A stretch of 6,365 nucleotides of DNA from Clostridia bacterium (GTDB lineage: Bacteria > Bacillota > Clostridia > Oscillospirales > Acutalibacteraceae). The notes under the pieces were generated by a model, which saw only the letters and a program-made list of their open reading frames with translations, made no database searches and was not told the DNA's origin. Position 1 is the first letter of the stretch; each line of letters begins with the position of its first letter. Shown piece after piece: positions 1-6,240 of this stretch. The stretch covers positions 1 through 6,365 of the forward strand of contig JAFTCS010000198.1 of assembly GCA_017454565.1 (NCBI GenBank), read 5' to 3'. A program made the position numbers and the translations under genes.

Positions 1-452
1 CCGAGAGCAAGTCCGTCAGCCTTTATGACCACCGGATATTTATTTTTCTCTTCTATGTAAGCCATAGCCTTTGCGGGATCGTCAAAAACCTCGTAATCCG
101 CTGTAGGAATATGATATTTCTTCATAAGGTTTTTGGAAAAAACCTTGCTGCTCTCAATTATGGCAGCCTCAGCTCTGGGGCCGAAAGCGCGGATGCCGTT
201 TGCCATGAGCGTATCGACCATACCTGCTGCCAGCGGATCATCCGGAGCCACAAACACCAGGTCAACAGCATTTTTTTTCGAGAATTCGACTATACCCGCC
301 TTGTCCATGGCGCTGATGTTGATGCACTCAGCGTCCTTGGAGATACCGCCGTTGCCGGGAGCTGCGTAGACCTTATCTACTTTAGGGCTTTGCCTGAGCT
401 TGCGGATGATCGTATGCTCACGACCGCCGCTGCCGATAACAAGTATTCTCAT
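1..452 (-). CDS. purD: Phosphoribosylamine-glycine ligase (GAR synthetase), N-terminal part, cut by the window edge
   Basis: PurD joins glycine to phosphoribosylamine using ATP to make GAR, the second step of purine synthesis; it acts in the cytoplasm. I translated the reverse complement by hand. It starts MRILVIGSGGREH, the Gly-rich opening of the family, followed by APGNGGIS at about residues 31-38. An APDDPLAAGMVD segment (69-80) corresponds to the usual GPEAPL-type motif. KVFSKNLMKKYHIPTA (103-118) and YPVVIKADGLAL (139-150) mark the start of the ATP-grasp part. About 150 codons are present of a protein that is normally about 420 residues, so roughly the last two thirds lie outside the window. 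The start at 452 is supported by a strong AAGGAGG at 462-468. The gene lies 21 nt after the AICARFT stop and is the last visible operon member. One small oddity is SSK where GSK is usual before the ATP-grasp region. Identity is secure. Confidence 0.96.
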   Translation of the reverse strand, partial: MRILVIGSGGREHTIIRKLRQSPKVDKVYAAPGNGGISKDAECINISAMDKAGIVEFSKKNAVDLVFVAPDDPLAAGMVDTLMANGIRAFGPRAEAAIIESSKVFSKNLMKKYHIPTADYEVFDDPAKAMAYIEEKNKYPVVIKADGLAL

Positions 453-473
453 TGGAATCTTCCTCCTTGTATA

Positions 474-1649
474 TCAGTGATGGAAAAGACGAATGCCGGT
501 GAATGCCATTGTCATGTTGTACTTGTTGCAGGTGTCAATAACGTTGTCATCACGGATAGAACCGCCGGGCTGAGCAATATACTGAACACCGCTGCGCTTT
601 GCGCGCTCAATGTTGTCGCCAAACGGGAAGAACGCATCCGAGCCCAGTGATACGCCGCTGAAAGTGGCAAGCCATGCTTTCTTTTCCTCTTTTGTAAGGG
701 GCTCGGGCTTTACAGTAAAGAACTGCTCCCATGTGCCGTCTGCAAGTACATCTTCATAGTCGTCAGAAATGTAAACGTCAATGGTGTTGTCGCGGTCGGG
801 TCTGCGGATATCATCACGGAAAGGCAGCGCGAGTACCTTCGGGCACTGACGCAGATACCAGATATCAGCCTTGTTGCCGGCAAGACGTGTGCAGTGTATT
901 CTTGACTGCTGACCTGCGCCTACGCCGATAGCCTGACCGTCCTTTGCATAGCAGACGGAATTGGACTGTGTATATTTCAGTGTGATGAGCGCAATGATAA
1001 GGTCTCTCTTGGCGTCATCGGGGAAATCTTTGTTTTCGGTAACGATATTTTTAAGCATGTCCTCATCTATTTTAAGGTCATTTCTGCCCTGCTCAAAAGT
1101 GATGCCGTATACCTGCTTGTGCTCGATAGCAGCGGGAACGTATGACGGGTCGATCTTTACCACATTATAGGTACCCTTACGCTTTGTCTTGAGAATGGCA
1201 AGCGCCTCGTCTGTATAGTCGGGAGCGATTATGCCGTCGGATACCTCTCTCTGGAGAAGAAGGGCAGTCTGCTTGTCGCAGGTGTCAGAGAGAGCCACCC
1301 AGTCGCCGTATGACGACATTCTGTCGGCGCCTCTTGCCTTTGCATAAGCGCTTGCAATAGGTGAAAGCTCCAGATCATCCACAAAGTAGATCTTTTTGAG
1401 GGTGTCGGAAAGCTCTGTGGCAACTGCTGCGCCGGCAGGACTTACATGCTTGAAGGATGCGGCAGCAGGAAGACCTGTGGCGGCTTTAAGCTCGGTTACA
1501 AGCTGCCAGCTGTTGAAGGCGTCAAGAAAGTTGATGTATCCCGGTCTGCCGTTGAGAACGGTCACAGGCAGTTCGGAACCGTCCTGCATATAGATCTTTG
1601 AAGGCTTCTGGTTGGGGTTGCAGCCATATTTAAGTTCAAGCTCGTTCAT
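474..1649 (-). CDS. purH: Stand-alone AICAR formyltransferase (PurH C-terminal domain only, no IMP cyclohydrolase domain)
   Basis: This 391-residue protein transfers a formyl group from 10-formyltetrahydrofolate to AICAR, giving FAICAR, the second-last step to IMP. Visible signatures are KYGCNPNQKP (7-16), LNGRPGYINFLDAFNSWQL (32-50), and SFKHVSPAG (65-73), whose K67-H68 pair matches the catalytic Lys-His of human ATIC. ARGADRMSSYGDWVALSD, REVSDGIIAP, KYTQSNSVCYAK, GAGQQSRIHCTRLAG, SSDAFFPF-like and the C-terminal RLFHH follow in family order. The roughly 200-residue MGS-like IMP cyclohydrolase domain that precedes this in ordinary PurH (about 510-590 residues) is absent, and the ORF opens directly at the transformylase domain. 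The missing activity is supplied by the neighbouring PurO-type gene 29 nt upstream. The ATG at 1649 has AAGGAG at 1659-1664. From memory the sequence resembles the eukaryotic ATIC transformylase domain more than the Bacillus or E. coli one. The symbol purH is used only for the transformylase half. Confidence 0.95.
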   Translation of the reverse strand: MNELELKYGCNPNQKPSKIYMQDGSELPVTVLNGRPGYINFLDAFNSWQLVTELKAATGLPAAASFKHVSPAGAAVATELSDTLKKIYFVDDLELSPIASAYAKARGADRMSSYGDWVALSDTCDKQTALLLQREVSDGIIAPDYTDEALAILKTKRKGTYNVVKIDPSYVPAAIEHKQVYGITFEQGRNDLKIDEDMLKNIVTENKDFPDDAKRDLIIALITLKYTQSNSVCYAKDGQAIGVGAGQQSRIHCTRLAGNKADIWYLRQCPKVLALPFRDDIRRPDRDNTIDVYISDDYEDVLADGTWEQFFTVKPEPLTKEEKKAWLATFSGVSLGSDAFFPFGDNIERAKRSGVQYIAQPGGSIRDDNVIDTCNKYNMTMAFTGIRLFHH

Positions 1650-1678
1650 GGTGAAGAACTCCTTTCGGTAAAGTGATA

Positions 1679-2386
1679 TTATTTATTCTTGTTTACTATC
1701 CTGTCCTCGAACTCACCTGTGGCAAGATCGATAAATCTGGTATAGAGCGAAACCTTGTTGTCTGCGTTAAGCGACTCCCAGACATTTGCGGTAAAGGTGT
1801 CGATATCTCCCTCGATGTTCACAAGGGTAGGCTCGCCCTCGAATGAAGGGATGGGATTGCCGTCACACTTGTAGGTATGTATGAAGTGACCCTCACCTGC
1901 TACAGGCTGAGCGTACTCATAGAAGAAACGCAGTGCAGACTCTTCCCTGCCGCAGTTGCTTTTGAGGATAGACAGCTTGTAGGAAAAGCTTCCGTCTGCA
2001 AAATCAAGGATACCGGAAATTCTGGGAGTGAAGTTTGGCGGGTCAGGCTCAAAGGTGCGTGTACGCAGAGCGTCCTCGAAGGTCTTGCCCTCAAGGATGA
2101 AATCTCTTACAGTGTCGGTCTGGTCGCCGTTGGTAACAACAGTAGAATTCTCCAGTGTGCGCACCGGAGCGTAAATGATGAGCGACGGGTCAACTAACTT
2201 TGATGGGTCAAAAGCCTGAGTCTTGAGGTCTCTGCCCTCAGCCACAAAAACACGGTTGCGGCTGTTTTCGCTTCTTCCCATGATAAAGTAACCGATAACG
2301 GCTTTTTTGCCGTCTTCGCTCATACCGATTATAATGCCTCTGCCGGGATAGGTAGTCGATGATATTTCCTTTTTAAGATCTGTCAT
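1679..2386 (-). CDS. purO: IMP cyclohydrolase, archaeal PurO-type family
   Basis: The likely role is ring closure of FAICAR to IMP, the last step of de novo purine synthesis. The 235-residue protein is unrelated to the IMP cyclohydrolase domain of PurH. It matches what I recall of archaeal PurO (Methanothermobacter, about 200 residues). YPGRGIIIG (13-21) aligns with YLGRILAVG, SRNRVF (42-47) with FPNRTT, TVVTNGDQTDTV (82-93) with AVVSNGSHTDTI, and NFTPRISG (118-125) with ELNTPRIAA. It is somewhat longer than archaeal PurO, with extra sequence in the C-terminal half. The ATG at 2386 is chosen because AAAGGAAA lies 8 nt upstream. A longer reading from a TTG at 2422 would overlap the purN stop and has no such site. 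It sits between purN and the AICARFT-only gene, which lacks this activity, so context and sequence agree. No membrane or signal segment is seen. Catalysis itself is inferred. Confidence 0.9.
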   Translation of the reverse strand: MTDLKKEISSTTYPGRGIIIGMSEDGKKAVIGYFIMGRSENSRNRVFVAEGRDLKTQAFDPSKLVDPSLIIYAPVRTLENSTVVTNGDQTDTVRDFILEGKTFEDALRTRTFEPDPPNFTPRISGILDFADGSFSYKLSILKSNCGREESALRFFYEYAQPVAGEGHFIHTYKCDGNPIPSFEGEPTLVNIEGDIDTFTANVWESLNADNKVSLYTRFIDLATGEFEDRIVNKNK

Positions 2387-2393
2387 TTCAACA

Positions 2394-2401
2394 TTTCCTT
2401 T
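2394..2401 (-). promoter_or_regulatory. Ribosome binding site that fixes the purO start
   Basis: On the minus strand AAAGGAAA precedes the ATG at 2386 by 7-8 nt. It supports the internal ATG over the upstream TTG at 2422, whose twelve extra codons run through this site. Confidence 0.75.
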
Positions 2402-2418
2402 CTGTATACTTTCAGGAC

Positions 2419-3045
2419 TCAATCCTTTATATAAACGCGCGAATTTCTTACTTCAAGCTTATCCTCACAGAAGAGCGACACGGCCTTTGGCAGTATTTTC
2501 CATTCAGCCTGCTCCATGACTCTCCTTTGCAGAGTTTCCGGCGTGTCATCGTCAAGGACTTCAACACCCTTCTGCAATATTATCGGGCCGCCGTCACATA
2601 CCTCTGTCACAAAATGCACCGTTGCGCCTGTGAGCTTTACGCCCTTTTTAAGAGCCTCCTCATGCACTTTAAGCCCATAATATCCCTTGCCGCAAAATGA
2701 CGGGATAAGCGCAGGGTGAACGTTCATCATCCTGTTTGGCATAGCCTTTACAACAAGCTCGTCAAGTATGGTCATAAAGCCTGCATAAACCACAAGGTCG
2801 GCTTTCTCTTCAAGTATGGCGTCAAGCACCGCCTGACTGTAAGTGATTATATCGGCATAGTCCTTACGGGCTATCACCCTTGAACTGATACCATGCTTTG
2901 CCGCCCTTTCAAGTGCGTAAACACCTGGCTTTGAGGAAATAACGCAGGTGATCCTGCCGTTTTTTATTATGCCGCTTTCCTGAGCGTCTATAAGAGCCTG
3001 CAGGTTTGTGCCGCCGCCTGAAACAAGCACTACTATATTTTTCAT
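2419..3045 (-). CDS. purN: Phosphoribosylglycinamide formyltransferase (GAR transformylase, folate-dependent)
   Basis: PurN transfers the formyl group of 10-formyltetrahydrofolate to GAR, giving FGAR (third step). The 208-residue length is normal for the single-domain enzyme. The N-terminal SGGGTNLQALIDA (9-21) is the phosphate-binding loop. MMNVHPALIPSFCGKG (106-121) carries the catalytic Asn108 and His110. TGATVHFVTEVCDGGPII (139-156) carries Asp151, which completes the Asn-His-Asp triad known from E. coli PurN (N106, H108, D144). The insert GKGYYGLKVHEEAL is the form common in Firmicutes. The ATG at 3045 has AGGTGA at 3053-3058. It begins 17 nt after purM and ends 32 nt before the purO ATG. 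Two folate-dependent formylations, this one and AICARFT, are encoded in the same operon. Nothing looks broken. Confidence 0.97.
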   Translation of the reverse strand: MKNIVVLVSGGGTNLQALIDAQESGIIKNGRITCVISSKPGVYALERAAKHGISSRVIARKDYADIITYSQAVLDAILEEKADLVVYAGFMTILDELVVKAMPNRMMNVHPALIPSFCGKGYYGLKVHEEALKKGVKLTGATVHFVTEVCDGGPIILQKGVEVLDDDTPETLQRRVMEQAEWKILPKAVSLFCEDKLEVRNSRVYIKD

Positions 3046-3062
3046 TGAACCGTCACCTTTTA

Positions 3063-4100
3063 TCAGTATTCGATGATAACGCCCTCATCGCTTGCGACCA
3101 GCTCTCCGAGCACATAAGCGTCCTCACCGGAAGCTTTAAGGGAAGCAATAGCCTTGTCTGCGTCTGCGGCGTCAACAACTACTGTCATGCCTACGCCCAT
3201 GTTATAGGTGTTGAACATATCCCTCTCAGGCACGCTGCCTGCCTTTGCAATGAGGTCGAAGATCGGGAGCACCTGAACGTCCTTGCGGGCTATCCTTGCG
3301 GAAATGCCGTCCGGAAGTGACCTCGGGATATTCTCATAGAAACCTCCGCCAGTGATGTGGGATATCGACTTGACCTTTACACTGTCAAGCAGTTCCATAA
3401 TAGCCTTGACGTATATTCTTGTAGGTGTCAGCAGAGACTCTCCGAGAGTCATGCCCAGCTCGTCATAATATACGGAAATAGTCTTTTCACTTATATCAAA
3501 GACCTTGCGGACGAGTGAAAAGCCGTTTGAATGTACGCCGCTTGAGCGTATGCCGATCATCACGTCACCGGGCTTCTGGGTATCCGGCTTGAGTATCTTG
3601 TCCTTGTCAACAACGCCTACCGCAAAACCTGCAAGGTCATACTCATCTTCCGGCATAAGACCGGGATGCTCGGCTGTTTCGCCGCCGATAAGGGCGCATT
3701 TGCTCTGTACACAGCCCTCAGCAACACCCGAAACGATCTTTGCCACCTTTTCGGGATAATTCTTGCCTATTGCTATATAGTCAAGGAAAAACTGGGGCTT
3801 TGCGCCGCAGCATATTATATCGTTCACGCACATGGCAACGCAGTCTATGCCAACGGTGTCATGCTTGTCCATCAGAAAGGCAAGCTTGATCTTGGTGCCC
3901 ACTCCGTCTGTGCCGGAAACTAAAACAGGCTTGCTGATGCCTGTGGTGTCTATCTCAAACAGGCCGCCAAAGCCGCCGATTCCCGAAAGCACACCGCTTG
4001 TCATTGTTCTTGCAACATGAGCCTTCATAAGCTCAACCGCTTTGTAGCCTGCAGTTACGTCAACGCCTGCGGCCTTGTAGCTGTCACTGTAGCTTTTCAT
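3063..4100 (-). CDS. purM: Phosphoribosylformylglycinamidine cyclo-ligase (AIR synthetase)
   Basis: PurM uses ATP to close the imidazole ring of FGAM, giving AIR (fifth step). The 345-residue length equals that of E. coli PurM. Motifs in order: the glycine-rich SGIGGFGGLFE (39-49), VSGTDGVGTKIKLA (61-74) typical of the PurM/PurL ATP-binding superfamily, GIDCVAMCVNDIICCGAKP (84-102), IGGETAEHPG (138-147), RSSGVHSNGFSLVRK (185-199), ISHITGGGFYENIPR (246-260) and MFNTYNMGVGM (295-305). All expected conserved residues are present. The start at 4100 has GGAGGA at 4106-4111, 5 nt away, and the gene follows purF by 18 nt. Its substrate FGAM must come from a PurL or PurSQL encoded outside this window. 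Confidence 0.98.
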   Translation of the reverse strand: MKSYSDSYKAAGVDVTAGYKAVELMKAHVARTMTSGVLSGIGGFGGLFEIDTTGISKPVLVSGTDGVGTKIKLAFLMDKHDTVGIDCVAMCVNDIICCGAKPQFFLDYIAIGKNYPEKVAKIVSGVAEGCVQSKCALIGGETAEHPGLMPEDEYDLAGFAVGVVDKDKILKPDTQKPGDVMIGIRSSGVHSNGFSLVRKVFDISEKTISVYYDELGMTLGESLLTPTRIYVKAIMELLDSVKVKSISHITGGGFYENIPRSLPDGISARIARKDVQVLPIFDLIAKAGSVPERDMFNTYNMGVGMTVVVDAADADKAIASLKASGEDAYVLGELVASDEGVIIEY

Positions 4101-4118
4101 AATCTTCCTCCAGGTATT

Positions 4119-5540
4119 TTATTTGTTTTCTATCTGCTTTGAATATTTATCCTCTCTTGATGTATCGGAGACATCAAGAGGATAATTGCCCGTAAAGCAG
4201 GCATCGCACAGGTCAAGCTTGTTCTCTCTGGCAAGCTCCCTGAGACTTTCAACCGAAAGGAACCCAAGGGAATCGGCACCCACATAGCGGCAGATATCCT
4301 CTACGCTGTTGGTCGCAGCTATCAGTTCCTCCTTTACCGTGGAATCGCTGGTAAGATAGCACGGACACTTAAACGGCGGTGAAGCGATCCTCATGTGCAC
4401 CTCTTTAGCGCCTGCCTGACGCAGCAGATTGACTATATGGCGGCTGGTCTTGCCCTTGACTATAGAGTCATCAATGACGATAACCCTTTTGCCGTTCACG
4501 TTGTTTTTAAGCGCGTTCAGCTTTATGCGCATAAGGTACTCGGAATTGCGCTTTCTGTCATTGAAAGCCCTGCCGATGTATTTATTCTTGATAAGACCTG
4601 TAGCGTAAGGTATACCTGACTCCATTGCATAGCCGATGGCAGACTCAATACCGCAGTCAGGAACGCCGCATACAATGTCGGCCTCGACCGGATGCTGTTT
4701 TGCAAGCATGCGGCCTGCTCTCTGGCGGGAAAGGTTGACAGAAACTCCGTCAACAACGCTGTCTGGCCGTGAGAAAAAAATGTACTCAAAAATGCAGAAA
4801 GCTGTCTTTCCTGTGCTGTTACTTTTATAGCTGTGTACGCCCTCACTGTCGATAACAAGCATCTCACCCGGCTCGATATCACGGATGAACTCGCCGCCCA
4901 TGCTGTCGAACACACAGGACTCAGAGGCTATGACATAGCTTGAACCTATCATGCCGTAGCAAAGAGGACGTATACCCATAGGGTCACGCACACCGATAAG
5001 CTTGTGCGGCGCCATAAACGTAAGGGCGTATGCTCCCTTCAGCTGACTGACGGCTTTTTGTACGGCCTCTTCAATTGTAAGGGTATTTATCCTTGCCCTT
5101 GCAACAAGGTATGCGATTATCTCGGTGTCGCCGTTTGACTGGAATATCGCAGCACCCTGATTCAGCTCGTCACGCAGCTCGTGATAGTTCGTAAGCGCGC
5201 CGTTCATTCCAAGTGCAAGCTGCCCTTTGATGTACCTCATGACCAGCGGAGCAAGGTTCTCGTGGTCAACCGGATGGTTTCCCGACGAATACTTGACATG
5301 ACCAAGAGCTATCTGCCCGTTGCCGAGCCTTGCAAGCTCACTTTCGGGAAGAGCCTCGGGTATCATTCCGGGATCCTTATGATAGGTGATCGTACCGTTG
5401 TTGCTGACAGCTATACCTGCGCCCACCTGTCCCCTGTGCTGCAGAGCATAGAGTGAAAGGTAGGTCTCTTCAACTATATCAACCGTGGGGTCGGTAGTGT
5501 ATATGCCGATAACTCCACACTCATCATGTAATTCAGGCAT
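4119..5540 (-). CDS. purF: Amidophosphoribosyltransferase (glutamine PRPP amidotransferase), divergent Fe-S type
   Basis: PurF makes phosphoribosylamine from PRPP and glutamine, the committed step. It has 473 residues: an N-terminal Ntn glutaminase domain and a C-terminal type I phosphoribosyltransferase domain. A seven-residue propeptide (MPELHDE) precedes Cys8, the expected nucleophile exposed by processing. Asn113-Gly114 and Asp138 of the glutaminase site are kept. Four cysteines match the Bacillus-type 4Fe-4S ligands: C249 (AFCIFEYIFFSRPDS), C394 (KCPCYL), C445 and C448 (LCDACFTGNYP). The PRPP loop is VIVIDDSIVKGKTS (353-366). Several normally near-invariant positions differ: RGQVGAGI for RGQESAGI, GHVKYSSG for GHVRYST-G, MNGALTN for HNGNLTN, GVPDCG for GVPDSG, GRAFNDRKRN for GRTFIxPxQ, and KGKTS for RGTTS. 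It starts 11 nt after purE. The reading frame is intact, so this is divergence, not decay. Family assignment is secure; full activity is likely but inferred. Confidence 0.95.
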   Translation of the reverse strand: MPELHDECGVIGIYTTDPTVDIVEETYLSLYALQHRGQVGAGIAVSNNGTITYHKDPGMIPEALPESELARLGNGQIALGHVKYSSGNHPVDHENLAPLVMRYIKGQLALGMNGALTNYHELRDELNQGAAIFQSNGDTEIIAYLVARARINTLTIEEAVQKAVSQLKGAYALTFMAPHKLIGVRDPMGIRPLCYGMIGSSYVIASESCVFDSMGGEFIRDIEPGEMLVIDSEGVHSYKSNSTGKTAFCIFEYIFFSRPDSVVDGVSVNLSRQRAGRMLAKQHPVEADIVCGVPDCGIESAIGYAMESGIPYATGLIKNKYIGRAFNDRKRNSEYLMRIKLNALKNNVNGKRVIVIDDSIVKGKTSRHIVNLLRQAGAKEVHMRIASPPFKCPCYLTSDSTVKEELIAATNSVEDICRYVGADSLGFLSVESLRELARENKLDLCDACFTGNYPLDVSDTSREDKYSKQIENK

Positions 5541-5547
5541 AATCAGG

Positions 5548-5554
5548 CTCCTTA
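5548..5554 (-). promoter_or_regulatory. purF ribosome binding site overlapping the purE stop codon
   Basis: Minus-strand TAAGGAG combines the purE stop (TAA, 5552-5554) with the purF Shine-Dalgarno AAGGAG (5548-5553), 7 nt before the purF ATG. This geometry favours translational coupling of the two genes. Confidence 0.75.
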
Positions 5555-6067
5555 CTTGGCAAGCAGTTCGGCTACCTTCTGCTGCATTGCTGCGTCCTTC
5601 TTTTCTACACCCTGCTTCATGCTTACCTTTTCATCGGCAAGCTTCTGAGCCAGAGCATCATCGGAAAGTGCGAGCATCTGTACTGCAAGAATAGCTGCGT
5701 TATCTGCTCCGTCAATAGCTACCGTTGCCACCGGAATACCCTTGGGCATCTGCACCGTTGCAAGAAGAGCGTCAAGACCGTCAAGAGTCGATGACTTGAT
5801 CGGTATTCCGATAACCGGTATTGTGGTATGTGCAGCAAGTACTCCGGCTAAATGAGCCGCCTTGCCTGCTGCTGCGATTATTACGCCAAAACCGTTCTTT
5901 TTAGCGTTTGCCGAAAACTCGGCTGCGGCCTCGGGTGTTCTGTGAGCCGACATAACGTGCACTTCAAAGGGCACGCCGTAAGCGTCAAGGGTCTTTATTG
6001 CGCCTGCCACCGTAGGAAAGTCACTGTCGCTTCCCATGATGACTGCCACTTTTTTCTGTTCAGACAT
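5552..6067 (-). CDS. purE: PurE, 5-(carboxyamino)imidazole ribonucleotide mutase or AIR carboxylase
   Basis: PurE delivers the carboxyl group that turns AIR, or N5-CAIR, into CAIR (sixth step); the family forms octamers. The 171-residue protein opens with VAVIMGSDSDFPTV (7-20), the phosphate and substrate loop. VMSAHRTPE (38-46) carries the conserved His42. IIAAAGKAAHLAG (63-75) and IPIKSSTLDGLDALLATVQM (88-107) follow, then GIPVATVAIDGADNAAILA (110-128). The HRTP form and AAHL put it nearer class I than class II (AGRSN type). Lys69 stands where class I enzymes usually have Gly (GAGGAAHL), which leaves the reaction class uncertain, and no purK partner is present here. The start at 6067 is chosen because AGGGGAG lies 7 nt upstream. 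A start at 6124 would add 19 low-complexity charged residues and would begin inside a leader hairpin. It is the first gene of the operon. Confidence 0.95.
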   Translation of the reverse strand: MSEQKKVAVIMGSDSDFPTVAGAIKTLDAYGVPFEVHVMSAHRTPEAAAEFSANAKKNGFGVIIAAAGKAAHLAGVLAAHTTIPVIGIPIKSSTLDGLDALLATVQMPKGIPVATVAIDGADNAAILAVQMLALSDDALAQKLADEKVSMKQGVEKKDAAMQQKVAELLAK

Positions 6068-6074
6068 GATAATA

Positions 6075-6084
6075 CTCCCCTTTT
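6075..6084 (-). promoter_or_regulatory. Ribosome binding site that fixes the purE start
   Basis: Minus-strand AAAAGGGGAG lies 7 nt before the ATG at 6067. The alternative upstream ATG at 6124 has only AAGGA at 6141-6145, 16 nt away, which is too far to be useful. Confidence 0.75.
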
Positions 6085-6105
6085 GTTTTCTTTTTTCATC
6101 ATTCA

Positions 6106-6124
6106 ATGCACCGCAGGGGTACAT
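6106..6124 (-). promoter_or_regulatory. Hairpin in the purE leader
   Basis: Minus-strand ATGTACC and GGTGCAT pair (seven positions, one G-U) around a CCTGC loop; two more wobble pairs could extend it. It lies about 20 nt after the predicted transcript start. It is followed by A-rich sequence, not a U tract, so it is not an intrinsic terminator. It could be a regulatory or mRNA-stabilising hairpin, or chance. Confidence 0.4.
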
Positions 6125-6150
6125 CAGGATAAAATAATATTCCTTATTTT

Positions 6151-6179
6151 ATTTTAGCTTATATCACATAAAAATGCAA
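6151..6179 (-). promoter_or_regulatory. Predicted sigma-A promoter of the pur operon
   Basis: On the minus strand TTGCAT (-35, 6174-6179) and TAAAAT (-10, 6151-6156) are separated by 17 nt. Transcription should start near 6144, giving a leader of about 77 nt before purE. An extended -10 reading, TGATATAAG at 6158-6166, overlaps the spacer but has no good -35 of its own. No PurR box (CCGAAC type) was found here, and the leader is too short for a full guanine or PRPP riboswitch, so the means of purine control is not evident. Confidence 0.65.
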
Positions 6180-6209
6180 GACCGATATTACAAAAAACAA
6201 ACTGTTGTA

Positions 6210-6239
6210 TTGACTTTTACTTTATTTTTCTGATATAAT
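6210..6239 (+). promoter_or_regulatory. Strong predicted extended -10 promoter for the divergent plus-strand gene
   Basis: TTGACT (-35, 6210-6215) and a perfect TATAAT (-10, 6234-6239) are 18 nt apart, with a TGA extended -10 at 6231-6233. Transcription should start near 6246, leaving a leader of about 100 nt before the ATG at 6347. Its -35 is about 30 bp from that of the pur promoter, so a regulator bound between them could affect both. Confidence 0.75.
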
Positions 6240-6240
6240 G

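Noticed and set aside
111..650. Plus-strand 179-codon open frame across the purD/AICARFT junction, and other plus-strand frames opposite the pur genes
   Set aside because: They lie antisense to well-identified conserved genes, lack ribosome binding sites and show no recognisable protein family; they are shadows of codon bias.
2387..2422. Extended purO start at TTG 2422, overlapping the purN stop by 4 nt
   Set aside because: The internal ATG at 2386 has a good Shine-Dalgarno at proper spacing; the TTG has none and the extra residues match nothing in the family.
6068..6124. Extended purE start at ATG 6124 (19 extra residues)
   Set aside because: It lacks a well-placed ribosome binding site and begins in a leader hairpin. 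The ATG at 6067 with AGGGGAG gives the usual PurE N-terminus.
6085..6124. Leader hairpin plus T-rich plus-strand run as an intrinsic terminator
   Set aside because: On the pur transcript the hairpin is followed by A-rich, not U-rich, sequence. On the plus strand the T run precedes the hairpin, so neither strand has terminator order.
6195..6207. ACAAACTGTTGT as a palindromic operator
   Set aside because: Only the outer four bases of each arm match, which is too weak to report as a site.
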